From Pseudonocardia sp. EC080619-01 (GTDB taxonomy: Bacteria; Actinomycetota; Actinomycetes; Mycobacteriales; Pseudonocardiaceae), in the NCBI RefSeq assembly GCF_001420995.1, contig NZ_CP012184.1, positions 2,340,501 to 2,404,500 on the forward strand: 64,000 nucleotides of DNA. The letters are read 5' to 3'. Position numbers and translations under genes: made by a program. The notes under the pieces were generated by a model. That model was given only the letters and a program-made list of their open reading frames with translations, did not search any database and was not told where the DNA came from. Of the stretch, positions 13,391 through 21,653 are shown one piece after another. How positions within the stretch are numbered: the stretch's first letter is position 1; every line of letters starts with the position of its first letter.

Positions 13391-13540
13391 ATGACGACGC
13401 CGCACGAGCCCCACACCGAGGGCCGGCCGGTCCCCACCGAGCAGAGCGACACACCCGTGGACGAGAGCCCCGACGGGGACGGCGTCCACCTCGGTGAGCA
13501 GCCGGTCGAACGGGACGACGACCGTCCCGCGGCGTCCTGA
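13391..13540 (+). CDS. Small acidic hypothetical protein
   Basis: A possible 49-residue protein rich in Asp, Glu, Pro and Thr with no hydrophobic segment, starting MTTPHEPHTEG. An in-frame ATG at 13358 would add 11 residues. It ends 33 bp before dps and reads the same way, so it may be co-transcribed. No strong ribosome-binding site precedes either ATG and I recognise no family. Unstructured acidic peptides of this type are common in actinobacteria. Confidence 0.4.
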   Translation: MTTPHEPHTEGRPVPTEQSDTPVDESPDGDGVHLGEQPVERDDDRPAAS

Positions 13541-13573
13541 ACGACGACACACCCTTCCGAGAGGAGCACCTTC

Positions 13574-14119
13574 ATGGCCACCGTCCGTTACACGGTTCCC
13601 GGACTGGAGCGCGCCGAGGCCGAGCAGATCGTCGGCCTGCTCCAGAACCGCCTGCACGCTCTCAACGACCTCCAGCTCACGCTCAAGCACGTGCACTGGA
13701 ACGTCATCGGCCCGAACTTCATCGCGGTGCACGAGATGCTCGACCCGCAGGTCGACTCCGTGCGCGGCTTCGTCGACGACGTCGCCGAGCGCATCGCCAC
13801 CCTGGGCGGCTCGCCGGACGGCACCCCGGGTTCCCTGGTGCGGGAGCGCACCTGGGGTGACTACTCGATCGGCCGGGACGACGCGATCGCCCACCTCGGG
13901 GCACTCGACCTCGTCTACAGCGGAGTGATCTCCGACCACCGCACGCAGATCGAGAAGCTCGAGACCCTCGACCAGGTCACCCAGGACATGCTGATCGCGC
14001 AGGCCGGTCAGCTCGAGCAGTACCAGTGGTTCGTCCGGGCGCACCTGGAGAACTCGGACGGCTCGCTGAACACTGCGGGCAACACGACGGAGTCCGGCGC
14101 GGCCGACGCCTCGCGCTGA
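13574..14119 (+). CDS. dps: Dps-family DNA-binding ferritin
   Basis: A 181-residue Dps protein. Such proteins form hollow dodecamers that oxidise Fe(II) with hydrogen peroxide, store iron and protect DNA. The ferroxidase residues are visible in LKHVHWNVIGPNF (His) and in HEMLDPQVDSVRGFVDDVAERI (Asp and Glu across the dimer interface). The GGSPDGTPGSL loop is also typical. The length fits the family with a modest C-terminal tail of about 25 residues rich in Ser, Asn and Thr. GAGAGGAGCACC precedes the ATG. A hairpin at 14138-14168 ends the unit. Confidence 0.95.
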   Translation: MATVRYTVPGLERAEAEQIVGLLQNRLHALNDLQLTLKHVHWNVIGPNFIAVHEMLDPQVDSVRGFVDDVAERIATLGGSPDGTPGSLVRERTWGDYSIGRDDAIAHLGALDLVYSGVISDHRTQIEKLETLDQVTQDMLIAQAGQLEQYQWFVRAHLENSDGSLNTAGNTTESGAADASR

Positions 14120-14137
14120 TCCGCCGGACACCCGTAC

Positions 14138-14168
14138 CGGGCCCGGTCCCGCCCAGGGGCCGGGCCCG
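14138..14168. terminator. Hairpin terminator after dps
   Basis: CGGGCCCGGTCCC (14138-14150) pairs with GGGGCCGGGCCCG (14156-14168), 13 bp with one G-U pair and a 5-base loop, starting 18 bp past the dps stop. It also lies just beyond the stop of the convergent minus-strand gene, so it could serve both. No U-tract is present. Confidence 0.6.
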
Positions 14169-14176
14169 AGGTGTGT

Positions 14177-14515
14177 CTACAGCTCCCCGTGCCGCCGCGC
14201 CCAGACGAGGCACCCCACCGGCACGACGACGAGCAGCACACCCAGGACGACGCCCGGGGCCACCGCCGCCGGCAGCGCCAGCACCACCAGTCCGAACACG
14301 ACCGCGACCGCCATCACCGCGCCGACGACCCACCAGCGCAGCGGGGTCCCCGTGCGATGCACGGGCGGGTGTTCGTTGCCCTCGACGCCGGCGAGCCGGT
14401 GGGCGAGACCGGGGTCGTCGCGCTGGGTCGTCGAGGTGATCTCGGCCAGCGCGCGCAGCTCGCGCTCGTCCAGCGGGCGGGCGGGAGGCTCGAGCACGGC
14501 GGGCTCCTCGTTCAC
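14177..14515 (-). CDS. DUF3040-family small membrane protein
   Basis: A 112-residue protein. The first half, LDERELRALAEITSTTQRDDPGLAHRL, matches the amphipathic N-terminal segment of DUF3040 proteins, which are found in actinobacteria and have no assigned function. Two membrane helices follow, at about residues 62-80 and 83-105, and the chain ends in Arg/His. The GTG at 14515 is preceded by CCGGAGGACC. It converges with dps. Confidence 0.75.
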   Translation of the reverse strand: MNEEPAVLEPPARPLDERELRALAEITSTTQRDDPGLAHRLAGVEGNEHPPVHRTGTPLRWWVVGAVMAVAVVFGLVVLALPAAVAPGVVLGVLLVVVPVGCLVWARRHGEL

Positions 14516-14692
14516 CGGTCCTCCGGACGTGGACACGTGCTGCCGAGCGTAGGCAGCCCCCGTGAGCCCGGCCACCCGGACGACCGGTACGGCACGTGAT
14601 CTCCCGTACCGACTCGTCCGTCCGATATGACCTGATGGTCTGAATCGTGATAGGGGTCGTCGGCACCGTCCGGAGAGACCAGGGGGAAGTCG

Positions 14693-16474
14693 TTGATCGT
14701 CCGATATCTGCGGGAGCACACGAGCCCGCCCGTCTTCGTGAGCTCGGCCCTGCTGGCCGTGGCGTTCGTGTCGTGGGGGGTGTTCTCGCCCGGGTCGCTG
14801 GGGTCCGTCGCGGAGTCCGTGAACACCTGGATCACCTCGACCTTCGGGTGGCTCTACATCTTCTCCGCCACCGGGTTCCTGATCTTCGTGATCGGACTCA
14901 TGGCGTCCCGTTACGGTCGGGTCCGGCTCGGCCCGTCGGACTCCACACCGGAGTACGGGACGGTGTCGTGGTTCGCGATGCTGTTCACCGCGGGCATGGG
15001 GATCGGTCTGGTGTTCTACGCCGTCTCCGAGCCGATCTCGCACTTCACGGCGCCGCCGACCGGTGAGGGCGGCTCCCCCGAGGCCGCCCGCGACGCGATG
15101 CTCTACACGTTCTTCCACTGGGGACTGCACCCGTGGGCGATCTACATCGTGCTCGGTCTGTCGCTGGGATACTTCGCGTTCCGCAAGGGCCTGCCCCTGC
15201 GGCCCGCCGCGGCGCTCTACCCGCTGCTCAAGGACCGGATCAACGGCTGGCCGGGCTACCTGGTCGACGTGCTCGCGGTCTTCGGCACGCTGTTCGGCCT
15301 GGCCACCTCGCTGGGCATCGGGGCGCAGCAGGTCGCCGCGGGTCTCGAGACGCTGTTCGGCTGGGAGAACACCACCACTCTCCAGGTGGTCCTGATCCTC
15401 GCGATCACCGCGATCGCGATCGTGTCCCTGATGCTCGGCCTGGACAAGGGCATCCGGCGGCTGGCGCTGCTGAACCTGTGGCTGGCGTTCGCCCTGATGC
15501 TGTTCGTGTTCTTCTTCGGCCCCACCCGCGACCTGCTCAACAGCCTCGCCGCGAACGTCGGGACCTACGTCCAGGAGGTCCCCGGACTGTCGTTCCAGAC
15601 CTTCCCGGACGGCGGGAACGGCACCGCGGAGGAGTGGCAGGGCGCCTGGACGCTGTTCTACTGGGGCTGGTGGATCTCCTGGTCGCCGTTCGTCGGCATG
15701 TTCCTGGCCCGGATCTCCTACGGCCGCACCATCCGCAACTTCATCGGCGGCTGCCTGTTCGCCCCGGTCGGCGCCTCGATGGTGTGGCTGACCGTCTTCG
15801 GTGACAGCGGCCTCGACCTGGTCCGGAACGACCCGGACAACCCGCTCGCCGAGGCGTCCGCGGAGACCGCGATCTACCAGCTGCTCGAACAGCTGCCGGT
15901 CCCCGGGATCCTGATCACCCTGGCCTCGGTCCTGACCGTGTTCGTGGTCGTGCTGTTCTTCGCCACCTCCTCGGACTCCGGGTCGCTGGTGGTCGACATC
16001 CTCACCAACGGCGGCGACCCGAACCCCCGCTGGCAGCAGCGGCTGTTCTGGGCGGTCATGGAGGGCGTGATCGCCGCGGTCCTGCTCGCCGCGGGCGCCG
16101 CGACCGGCACGGACGCCCTGTCGGCACTGCAGACCGCCTCGATCGTCGCCGGGCTGCCACTGGGGATCGTGCTGATCCTGATGGCGGTCGGGCTGGCGCG
16201 GGCGCTGAGCGAGGAACGGTTCGTCGTCGCGCTGCCCGTGGAACCGTCCCCGCTGACGAGCCTGCGGGAGAGCAGCAGGCGCAATCCGGCGGCGGAACCC
16301 GGGGCGTCGGGGACGCAGATCACCGGCTCGCAGACCGAGCCGGACGCCACTGATCCGCTGATGTCGGAGACGACCGTCGCGGAGTTCGCGACGGTCCGTT
16401 CCACCACCACGACGACGCCCGGCGGGGAGTCCGGTGAGGAGGCCGGCGACCCGCCGACCGACCGGTCGTCCTGA
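14693..16474 (+). CDS. BCCT-family betaine/carnitine/choline transporter
   Basis: A 593-residue protein with the twelve-helix pattern of the betaine-choline-carnitine transporter family, which imports compatible solutes, usually driven by sodium. Visible landmarks are GMGIGLVFYAVSEP, HWGLHPWAIY and the signature WGWWISWSPFVGMFLARISYGRTIR, whose aromatic residues form the substrate box. The last 85 or so residues are a Thr/Pro/Gly-rich cytoplasmic tail. Such tails tune osmotic activation in BetP, though this one is not visibly basic. I chose the TTG at 14693 because AGGGGGA lies 6 bases upstream and the N-terminus then has the family spacing. Osmoprotectant uptake is inferred from the family. 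Confidence 0.9.
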   Translation: MIVRYLREHTSPPVFVSSALLAVAFVSWGVFSPGSLGSVAESVNTWITSTFGWLYIFSATGFLIFVIGLMASRYGRVRLGPSDSTPEYGTVSWFAMLFTAGMGIGLVFYAVSEPISHFTAPPTGEGGSPEAARDAMLYTFFHWGLHPWAIYIVLGLSLGYFAFRKGLPLRPAAALYPLLKDRINGWPGYLVDVLAVFGTLFGLATSLGIGAQQVAAGLETLFGWENTTTLQVVLILAITAIAIVSLMLGLDKGIRRLALLNLWLAFALMLFVFFFGPTRDLLNSLAANVGTYVQEVPGLSFQTFPDGGNGTAEEWQGAWTLFYWGWWISWSPFVGMFLARISYGRTIRNFIGGCLFAPVGASMVWLTVFGDSGLDLVRNDPDNPLAEASAETAIYQLLEQLPVPGILITLASVLTVFVVVLFFATSSDSGSLVVDILTNGGDPNPRWQQRLFWAVMEGVIAAVLLAAGAATGTDALSALQTASIVAGLPLGIVLILMAVGLARALSEERFVVALPVEPSPLTSLRESSRRNPAAEPGASGTQITGSQTEPDATDPLMSETTVAEFATVRSTTTTTPGGESGEEAGDPPTDRSS

Positions 16475-16481
16475 CCACGGA

Positions 16482-16515
16482 CGCGGCGGGGCCGGGCTCT
16501 TCCGGCCCCGCCGCG
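16482..16515. terminator. Bidirectional hairpin between the BCCT gene and the DtxR-type gene
   Basis: CGCGGCGGGGCCGG (16482-16495) and CCGGCCCCGCCGCG (16502-16515) form a perfect 14-bp stem with a 6-base loop between two convergent genes, so it can terminate both transcripts. Confidence 0.75.
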
Positions 16516-16519
16516 GTCG

Positions 16520-17227
16520 TCAGGCGGGTTCGTCCGCCCCGACCCAGAGCGCACGGGCCAGCGACGGCCCCCACTCCTCCTCGGCGTCGGCCGCGGTCCG
16601 GTCCTCCGCGTCGCCGCGGCGCAGCCGCACCACGAACGGGCCGTCGAACGGCTTGCGGGTGAGCAGGTCGACGCGGTCGCCCAGCCGGACGTCGTGGGCG
16701 TCGAGGTAGCGCAGCACCTCCGGATCGGTGTCGTCGACCCGGACCAGCTCGCCGCCCTCGCCGAACTTCAGCTCGGGCAGCCGCCGCGCCCGGACCTCGG
16801 GCATCCGGCCGTCCCGGCCCGGGATCGGGTCCCCGTGCGGGTCGTACCGCGGGTGGCCGAGCCGGTCGTCGATCCGGTCCAGCAGCCGGTCGGACACCGC
16901 GTGCTCGAGCGCCTCGGCCTCCTCGTGCACCTCGTCCCAGGCCAGGTCGAGCTCGGTGACCAGGAACATCTCGATCAGCCGGTGCCGGCGCACGACGGCC
17001 AGCGCGGACTCCCGTCCGGACGGGGTGAGTGTGATGCCCGCGTACCGGGCGTGATCGACCAGACCCGCCTCGACGAGCTTGCGCACCATCCCCGACGCCG
17101 ACGGCGACGACACCCCCAGCCGCTCGGCCAGCGCGGAGACACCCACCGACCCCTCCCAGCGCTCCGCCAGCAGGAAGATCGTCTTCAGGTAGTTCTCCAC
17201 GGACTCCGAGTGGCGATCCGGGCTCAT
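16520..17227 (-). CDS. DtxR/IdeR/MntR-family metal-dependent repressor
   Basis: A 235-residue regulator. Residues 1-75 are the winged-helix domain (ENYLKTIFLL, VSALAERLGVSSPSASGMVRKL). Residues 75-150 are the dimerisation and metal-binding domain, with HRLIEMFLVTELDLAWDEVHEEAEALEHAVSD holding the expected His/Glu ligands. The remainder is an SH3-like FeoA-type domain. This three-domain length matches IdeR and the longer actinobacterial MntR forms. Family members bind Fe(II) or Mn(II) and repress uptake genes. The ATG at 17227 starts right at the conserved SPDRHSESVENYL. Iron versus manganese cannot be decided from sequence alone. No transporter is adjacent. Confidence 0.88.
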   Translation of the reverse strand: MSPDRHSESVENYLKTIFLLAERWEGSVGVSALAERLGVSSPSASGMVRKLVEAGLVDHARYAGITLTPSGRESALAVVRRHRLIEMFLVTELDLAWDEVHEEAEALEHAVSDRLLDRIDDRLGHPRYDPHGDPIPGRDGRMPEVRARRLPELKFGEGGELVRVDDTDPEVLRYLDAHDVRLGDRVDLLTRKPFDGPFVVRLRRGDAEDRTAADAEEEWGPSLARALWVGADEPA

Positions 17228-17323
17228 GCGGCCCACGGTATCCCGCGCGCGTCCCGGCCCCGACCGGCCGTCGGGCGCGGCCGTCCGGGAACCCACCCGT
17301 CCGGGGTACCGGGCCCCGGACGC

Positions 17324-17848
17324 TCAGCCGGCCACGAGCCGGGTCAGCGGCCCGGTGTCGTACGGGGAGCCGAGCGCGGCGCCCAGGCAGAGCCCGTTCA
17401 CCGCGGCGACCAGGAGCGCCCGGCGTCCGTCGTCGCCGGGGAGCAGGCGGGCGGCCGCTCCGGCGAGCGCCGTGTCCCAGCGGTGCAGCTCGCCCCGCAG
17501 GTCGTCGCGGCGGGCGGCGTGCAGGAGGAGCTCGTACTCGGCGACGGTCAGCAACCGGTCCTGGCGGGCACAGTCGTCGACCAGTGCGACCAGCTCACCG
17601 ACCGAGCCGAGAGCCTCCAGGCGGGCCACCCAGCGGTCGTTCACGTCGGTGAGGGCCGCGATCAGCAGGCCGTCGACCGAGTCGAAGTAGTAGAGGACGG
17701 CACTCGGCGGCACCCCGGCCTCCGTCGCGACCGCCCGCTGGGTCACGGCGGCGGTGCCGGACCGCCCGACGAGCCGCATCGTCGCGTCCAGGAGGGCGCG
17801 ACGGCGCCGCTCCCCCTTGCGGAGCCGCCCGTCGGACGTCTCAGGCAT
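17324..17848 (-). CDS. TetR-family regulator
   Basis: A 174-residue TetR-type protein. The helix-turn-helix is at about residues 12-55 (ALLDATMRLVGRSGTAAVTQRAVATEAGVPPSAVLYYFDS), followed by a helical ligand-binding domain. The chosen ATG at 17848 overlaps the end of the SMR gene by 8 bp. A GTG at 17863 would add five residues. It is coupled downstream of the SMR efflux gene, so the likely role is local control of that pump in response to a drug or cation (inference). A candidate operator sits upstream of the pair. Confidence 0.85.
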   Translation of the reverse strand: MPETSDGRLRKGERRRRALLDATMRLVGRSGTAAVTQRAVATEAGVPPSAVLYYFDSVDGLLIAALTDVNDRWVARLEALGSVGELVALVDDCARQDRLLTVAEYELLLHAARRDDLRGELHRWDTALAGAAARLLPGDDGRRALLVAAVNGLCLGAALGSPYDTGPLTRLVAG

Positions 17849-18170
17849 GCGAGGACGACCCACCCATCTCGAGCGCGAGCACGCCGCCGATGACCATCGC
17901 GATCCCGCCGACCTGCACCCAGGTCAGGGACTCCCCCAGGAACGCCGCGCCGATCAGGGCGACGAGTGCGACGCCGACGGCCGCCCAGACGCCGTAGGCG
18001 ATCCCCAGCGGCATCCCCCGGGTCAGTGCCTGGGACAGCGCCCAGAACGCGGTCCCGTAGCCGAGCACCGTGACCAGCGACGGCACCAGCCTGCTGAAGC
18101 CCTCCGAGAAGCGCAGCGAGACGGTGGCCGTCACCTCCGCGAGCACCGCCAGCGCCAGCCATCCCCACAT
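17841..18170 (-). CDS. Small multidrug resistance (SMR) efflux protein
   Basis: A 109-residue protein with four membrane helices, the normal SMR size. The essential membrane Glu is visible in LAVLAEVTATV (helix 1), with YGVWAAVGV in helix 3 and the helix 4 dimer segment GGIAMVIGGVLAL. SMR proteins work as dimers that swap protons for cationic compounds; some subfamilies move guanidinium or polyamines. GAGGAGGAACGGC precedes the ATG. It forms an operon with the downstream tetR and is divergent from the nicotianamine synthase-like gene, 126 bp away. Confidence 0.9.
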   Translation of the reverse strand: MWGWLALAVLAEVTATVSLRFSEGFSRLVPSLVTVLGYGTAFWALSQALTRGMPLGIAYGVWAAVGVALVALIGAAFLGESLTWVQVGGIAMVIGGVLALEMGGSSSHA

Positions 18171-18220
18171 GCCGTTCCTCCTCGGTCGCGTCCGGCGTCC
18201 GCCACGCTACCGAGAATGTG

Positions 18221-18232
18221 GAGCAAACGCTC
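18221..18232. promoter_or_regulatory. Candidate TetR operator
   Basis: The short dyad GAGC-AAAC-GCTC lies 50 bp upstream of the SMR start codon. Read on the minus strand with flanks (AGAGCGTTTGCTCC) it resembles operators of TetR proteins paired with SMR genes. The dyad is short, so this is a suggestion only. Confidence 0.35.
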
Positions 18233-18260
18233 TGTTTTCTACGCCACCCGGTCGACCGAC

Positions 18261-18279
18261 ATGCGTAACGGTTTTCATT
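18261..18279. promoter_or_regulatory. Degenerate Zur-box-like site before the nicotianamine synthase-like gene
   Basis: Read on the minus strand, AATGAAAAC-C-GTTACGCAT is a 9-1-9 imperfect dyad. The left arm matches known actinobacterial Zur sites (AATGAAAAC); the right arm has three mismatches. It ends 17 bp before the GTG of the metallophore-type gene, a good position for repression. Zinc control would suit that gene but is inferred. Confidence 0.4.
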
Positions 18280-18296
18280 GGATACGGTGGATCATC

Positions 18297-19178
18297 GTGA
18301 CCACGCAGAGCAGCCGTCCGATCACCACATCCGGCTTCCCCGGACCCCGCCGTCACCACGACGGGGACGACGTCACGCTGACGGTCGCGCGACTGGTCGC
18401 GCTGTGCGACGAGCTGGAGCGGACGGACCTGCGCCCCGCCCCGGAGGTCGACGCGGCGTTCGGTGAGCTCGTCGGGCTGTGCTGTCATCCGCCCACCGGC
18501 GACACCTCCCGCGTCCTCGAGCAGATCGCACCGTGCGCGGACCGCCTGCGCGAGCTGTCCTCCACCGGTGAGGGCCGGATGGAACAGCACTGGGCGGCGC
18601 GGATCGCCGCGGCCGCCGACCCCGTCGCCGAGCTCGATCTCTTCCCCTACCTGGGCAACTACCACGATCTCGTCCGGCTGGAACTCGCCTCCCTCGACGC
18701 GGTCGGGGTCCCCGCCCCGCGCCGGGCCGTCGTGCTGGGCTCGGGCCCCCTGCCGCTCACCGGGCTGGTGCTGGCCGCCCGGCACGGCGCCGAGGTGGTG
18801 CACGTCGACCGCGACGCCGACGCGGCCCGTGCGGGTGACGCCGTCGCCACGGCGCTGGGGATCCCCGCTCGCACCCTGGTCGCCGACGTGACCGCGGCCG
18901 TCCCGGACCCCGGTCTGGACGCCGAGCTGGCGCAGGCCGACGTCGTGCTCGTCGGCGCGCTGGTCGGGGCGGACGCCCCGGAGAAGCGGGCGCTGACCAC
19001 CCGGCTGGCGGAGGCCGCGCCCGGGGCGACGCTGCTGGTGCGCACCGCGGCCGGGCTGCGCACCCTGCTCTACCCGGAGGTGACGGCCGCGGACCTCCCG
19101 GACCTGGACGTCCTGCTGGAGGTCCATCCGTGGACCGACGTCGTCAACTCGGTCCTGGTGGCGCGCGGCGGGCGGTGA
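18297..19178 (+). CDS. Nicotianamine synthase-like protein
   Basis: A 293-residue protein resembling nicotianamine synthases, which join aminobutyrate units from S-adenosylmethionine into metal chelators. In bacteria, relatives such as CntL make precursors of opine metallophores. The family landmarks ELDLFPYLGNYHDLVRLEL and the SAM-fold glycine motif VVLGSGPLPLTGLVLA are present, followed by HVDRDADAARAG and VVLVGALVG. The GTG at 18297 follows the Zur-like site closely. Bacterial clusters usually pair this enzyme with an opine dehydrogenase and an ABC transporter; neither is visible here. The product could be nicotianamine itself or a related aminobutyrate conjugate. Export by the divergent SMR protein is speculative. 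Confidence 0.82.
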   Translation: MTTQSSRPITTSGFPGPRRHHDGDDVTLTVARLVALCDELERTDLRPAPEVDAAFGELVGLCCHPPTGDTSRVLEQIAPCADRLRELSSTGEGRMEQHWAARIAAAADPVAELDLFPYLGNYHDLVRLELASLDAVGVPAPRRAVVLGSGPLPLTGLVLAARHGAEVVHVDRDADAARAGDAVATALGIPARTLVADVTAAVPDPGLDAELAQADVVLVGALVGADAPEKRALTTRLAEAAPGATLLVRTAAGLRTLLYPEVTAADLPDLDVLLEVHPWTDVVNSVLVARGGR

Positions 19179-19233
19179 GACGCGGGGAGGGCCGTCCTGG
19201 ACGGCGCACCGCCCCCGGTGGTCCGATGGCGGC

Positions 19234-19407
19234 GTGCCCGACACACCGCCCGCCGGAACCCCGGGCACCGGCGACACCGACGACGTCGGTGACCCGGTGT
19301 GCTGGCTGGACCGGCTGTGCCCGGACTGCGGGGCGATGCCCTCCCCCGGTGACGACGGCGCCCCGCCACGGACATGCTGGCGCTGCGGCGCCGCACTCGC
19401 ACCCTGA
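19234..19407 (+). CDS. Small zinc-ribbon protein
   Basis: A 57-residue protein starting at GTG 19234. The C-terminal part has two Cys pairs in zinc-ribbon spacing (LCPDCGAMP ... CWRCGAAL) plus one upstream Cys (PVCWLDRLC). The N-terminal 25 residues are Gly/Asp/Thr-rich. Nothing larger fits this gap. It lies 55 bp after the nicotianamine synthase-like gene on the same strand and may share its transcript. Function is unknown. Confidence 0.55.
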   Translation: MPDTPPAGTPGTGDTDDVGDPVCWLDRLCPDCGAMPSPGDDGAPPRTCWRCGAALAP

Positions 19408-19500
19408 CGACCCCGTGTACTTGCGATCTCCTGACGATCGCCCGGCGGGCGCCACGGTCGCGCCGCGGTGGCGCGGCCCGCAGGGCACCCTGGGACCACC

Positions 19501-20229
19501 ATGGCTGAACGCGGTGTGACACGGACCCGGGTCCTGCTGGTCGACGACGACGTCCGGATCGGGCGCGCGCTCGGGCTGGCGCTGGACGACGAGGGGTTCG
19601 ACGTCGACGCCGTCCACACCGGCGAGGAGGCCCTCGAGCGCGCGGGCGACCCGGGCATCGACCTCGTCCTCCTCGACCTGATGCTGCCCGGCATCGACGG
19701 GTTCACCGTCTGCCGGCGACTCCGCGACGCCGGCGACCTGCCGATCATCATGGTGACCGCACGGTCGGACTCGGCGGACGTCATCACCGGGCTCGAGGCG
19801 GGTGCCGACGACTACGTGACGAAACCGCTGGTCGCCGGCGAGCTCGCGGCCCGGATCCGGGCGTTGCTGCGGCGGCGCCGCCCGGCACCCGCCGCGCCGC
19901 GCCGGCTGGTGCTCGGCGACGTCGAGCTGCGGCCCGACGAGGGCGTCGTGCTGCGGGCGGGCGCGCCGGTGCACCTCACCCGCACCGAGTTCCGGCTCCT
20001 CGCCGAGCTGGCCGCGGCCGCCGGGCGGATCGTCACCCGGGACGAGCTGCTGTCGCGGGTGTGGGGCTACGAGTACCACGGCGACACCCGGCTCCTCGAC
20101 GTCCACGTGCGACGGCTGCGGCGCAAGGTCGAGACCGACCCGGACCGGCCGTCGGTCGTCCTGACGGTCCGGGGCGCCGGGTACAAGGTCGGGCAGGCCG
20201 AGGAACCGGTGCCCGGCCGGCCGGCGTGA
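19501..20229 (+). CDS. OmpR/PhoB-family response regulator
   Basis: A 242-residue regulator. The receiver domain (residues about 8-120) shows VLLVDDD, phosphoacceptor D59 in LVLLDLMLPG, the conserved Thr in IIMVTAR, and Lys in DDYVTKPL. The winged-helix output domain (about 135-230) has [35 protein letters not shown] and VRGAGYKV. The kinase gene follows with a GTGA overlap, so they form a pair. The signal is unknown. Confidence 0.92.
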   Translation: MAERGVTRTRVLLVDDDVRIGRALGLALDDEGFDVDAVHTGEEALERAGDPGIDLVLLDLMLPGIDGFTVCRRLRDAGDLPIIMVTARSDSADVITGLEAGADDYVTKPLVAGELAARIRALLRRRRPAPAAPRRLVLGDVELRPDEGVVLRAGAPVHLTRTEFRLLAELAAAAGRIVTRDELLSRVWGYEYHGDTRLLDVHVRRLRRKVETDPDRPSVVLTVRGAGYKVGQAEEPVPGRPA

Positions 20230-21653
20230 CCCGGCACGGCAGGATGCCGTCCGTGCTCGACCGCCTGCCGCTGCGCCACCTCCCGCTGCGCCACCGCGTC
20301 GGCGTCGCGTTCGCGCTGGTCTCGCTGGTCGTGACCGGGCTGTTCGCCACCGTCACCTGGAACCTCGCCTCCTACCACCTGGAGGAGCAGCGGATCGAGG
20401 GCGCGGTCCGGCAGGCCGACGTCAACCTGCGGCTCGTCGAGCAGGCCGTCACCACCCGGCCCGACGGGGACGGTCTGGGCGAGCTGCTCACCGGCCTCGC
20501 CGGGACGCCGGACACCACGGTGGCGCTGCGCCGCGACGGCCGCTGGACGACCAGCGGTCGTGCGGTCGACCCGGAACTGCTCCCCCGCTCGCTGCTCGAC
20601 GCGGCACGGCCGGGTGTCCCGGCCCGCGAGCAGCTGGTGGTCGGCGGGATGCCGGCACTCGTCGTCGCCCATCCGATGCCCGGCGGGGACCTCCTCGTGG
20701 AGGTCTTCCCGATCCAGCGGCCCGACGGCACCCTGCGGTTCCTGGGGCTGGTGCTGTTCGCCGGGGTCGCCGTCAGCACGGTGCTCGGGCTCGCGCTCGG
20801 CCACTGGGCCGGACGGCGGGCGCTGCTGCCGCTCACCGAGCTCACCCGGGCCGCCGGACGGGTCGCCGGCGGCGACCTGGCCGCCCGCCTCCCGGACAGC
20901 GCCGACGCCGAGCTCGCGCCGCTGGTCGCCACGTTCAACCGGACCGCCGACGACCTGGAGCACCGGGTGCAGCGCGACGCCCGGTTCGCCGCCGACGTCA
21001 GCCACGAGCTGCGGTCGCCGCTGACCACGCTGGTGAACGCGGTGGCGGTGCTGCGCAGGCGGCGTGCGGAGCTGCCGCCGACGGCGCAGCAGGCCGTGGA
21101 CCTGCTCGACGGCGACGTCCAGCGGTTCCGCCGGATGGTGGTGGACCTGCTGGAGATCTCCCGCAGCGACGATCTCGAGCGGGAGCCGTGGGAGCTCGGG
21201 GAGCTCGTCCGCGGCCTGGTGGCGGCCCGGGGCTGCGGCACGCCGCCGGAGATCGACGCCCCCGCCGCGGTGACCGTCCACGCCGACCGGCGGCGGCTCG
21301 ACCAGGTGCTCGGCAACCTGCTCGACAACGCCGACGCGCACGGCGGCGGCGCGCTGCGGGTGGGCGTCTCGGCCCGCGACGGCCGCGCCCGCATCGAGGT
21401 CGACGACGACGGTCCCGGCGTCCCGGCCGGGCGCCGGACCGAGGTCTTCGAGCGGTTCTCCCGCGGGACCCTCGCCGGGAGCCGTGGCGACGGCGGCGGC
21501 ACCGGGCTGGGTCTGTCGCTGGTCGCCGTGCACGTCCGGCGGCACGACGGCAGCGTGTGGATCGAGGACCGGCCCGGCGGTGGTGCCCGGGTGGTCGTGG
21601 AGCTGCCCGGTGGGGGCGGCGCGCCGGATCAGCGGGGCCCGGGGCCCGGCTGA
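20226..21653 (+). CDS. Sensor histidine kinase
   Basis: A 475-residue membrane kinase. It has a transmembrane helix at about 24-45, an extracytoplasmic sensor of about 120 residues, a second helix at about 172-192, a HAMP linker, H260 in ADVSHELRSPL, and the ATPase core with NLLDNADAHGG (N box), DDDGPGVP (G1) and GGTGLGLSLV (G2). The phosphoacceptor region resembles MtrB-type kinases. GTG at 20226 overlaps the regulator stop; an internal ATG at 20244 is an alternative. The last 25 bases overlap the 3' end of the convergent DksA/TraR-type gene. Confidence 0.9.
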   Translation: MTRHGRMPSVLDRLPLRHLPLRHRVGVAFALVSLVVTGLFATVTWNLASYHLEEQRIEGAVRQADVNLRLVEQAVTTRPDGDGLGELLTGLAGTPDTTVALRRDGRWTTSGRAVDPELLPRSLLDAARPGVPAREQLVVGGMPALVVAHPMPGGDLLVEVFPIQRPDGTLRFLGLVLFAGVAVSTVLGLALGHWAGRRALLPLTELTRAAGRVAGGDLAARLPDSADAELAPLVATFNRTADDLEHRVQRDARFAADVSHELRSPLTTLVNAVAVLRRRRAELPPTAQQAVDLLDGDVQRFRRMVVDLLEISRSDDLEREPWELGELVRGLVAARGCGTPPEIDAPAAVTVHADRRRLDQVLGNLLDNADAHGGGALRVGVSARDGRARIEVDDDGPGVPAGRRTEVFERFSRGTLAGSRGDGGGTGLGLSLVAVHVRRHDGSVWIEDRPGGGARVVVELPGGGGAPDQRGPGPG

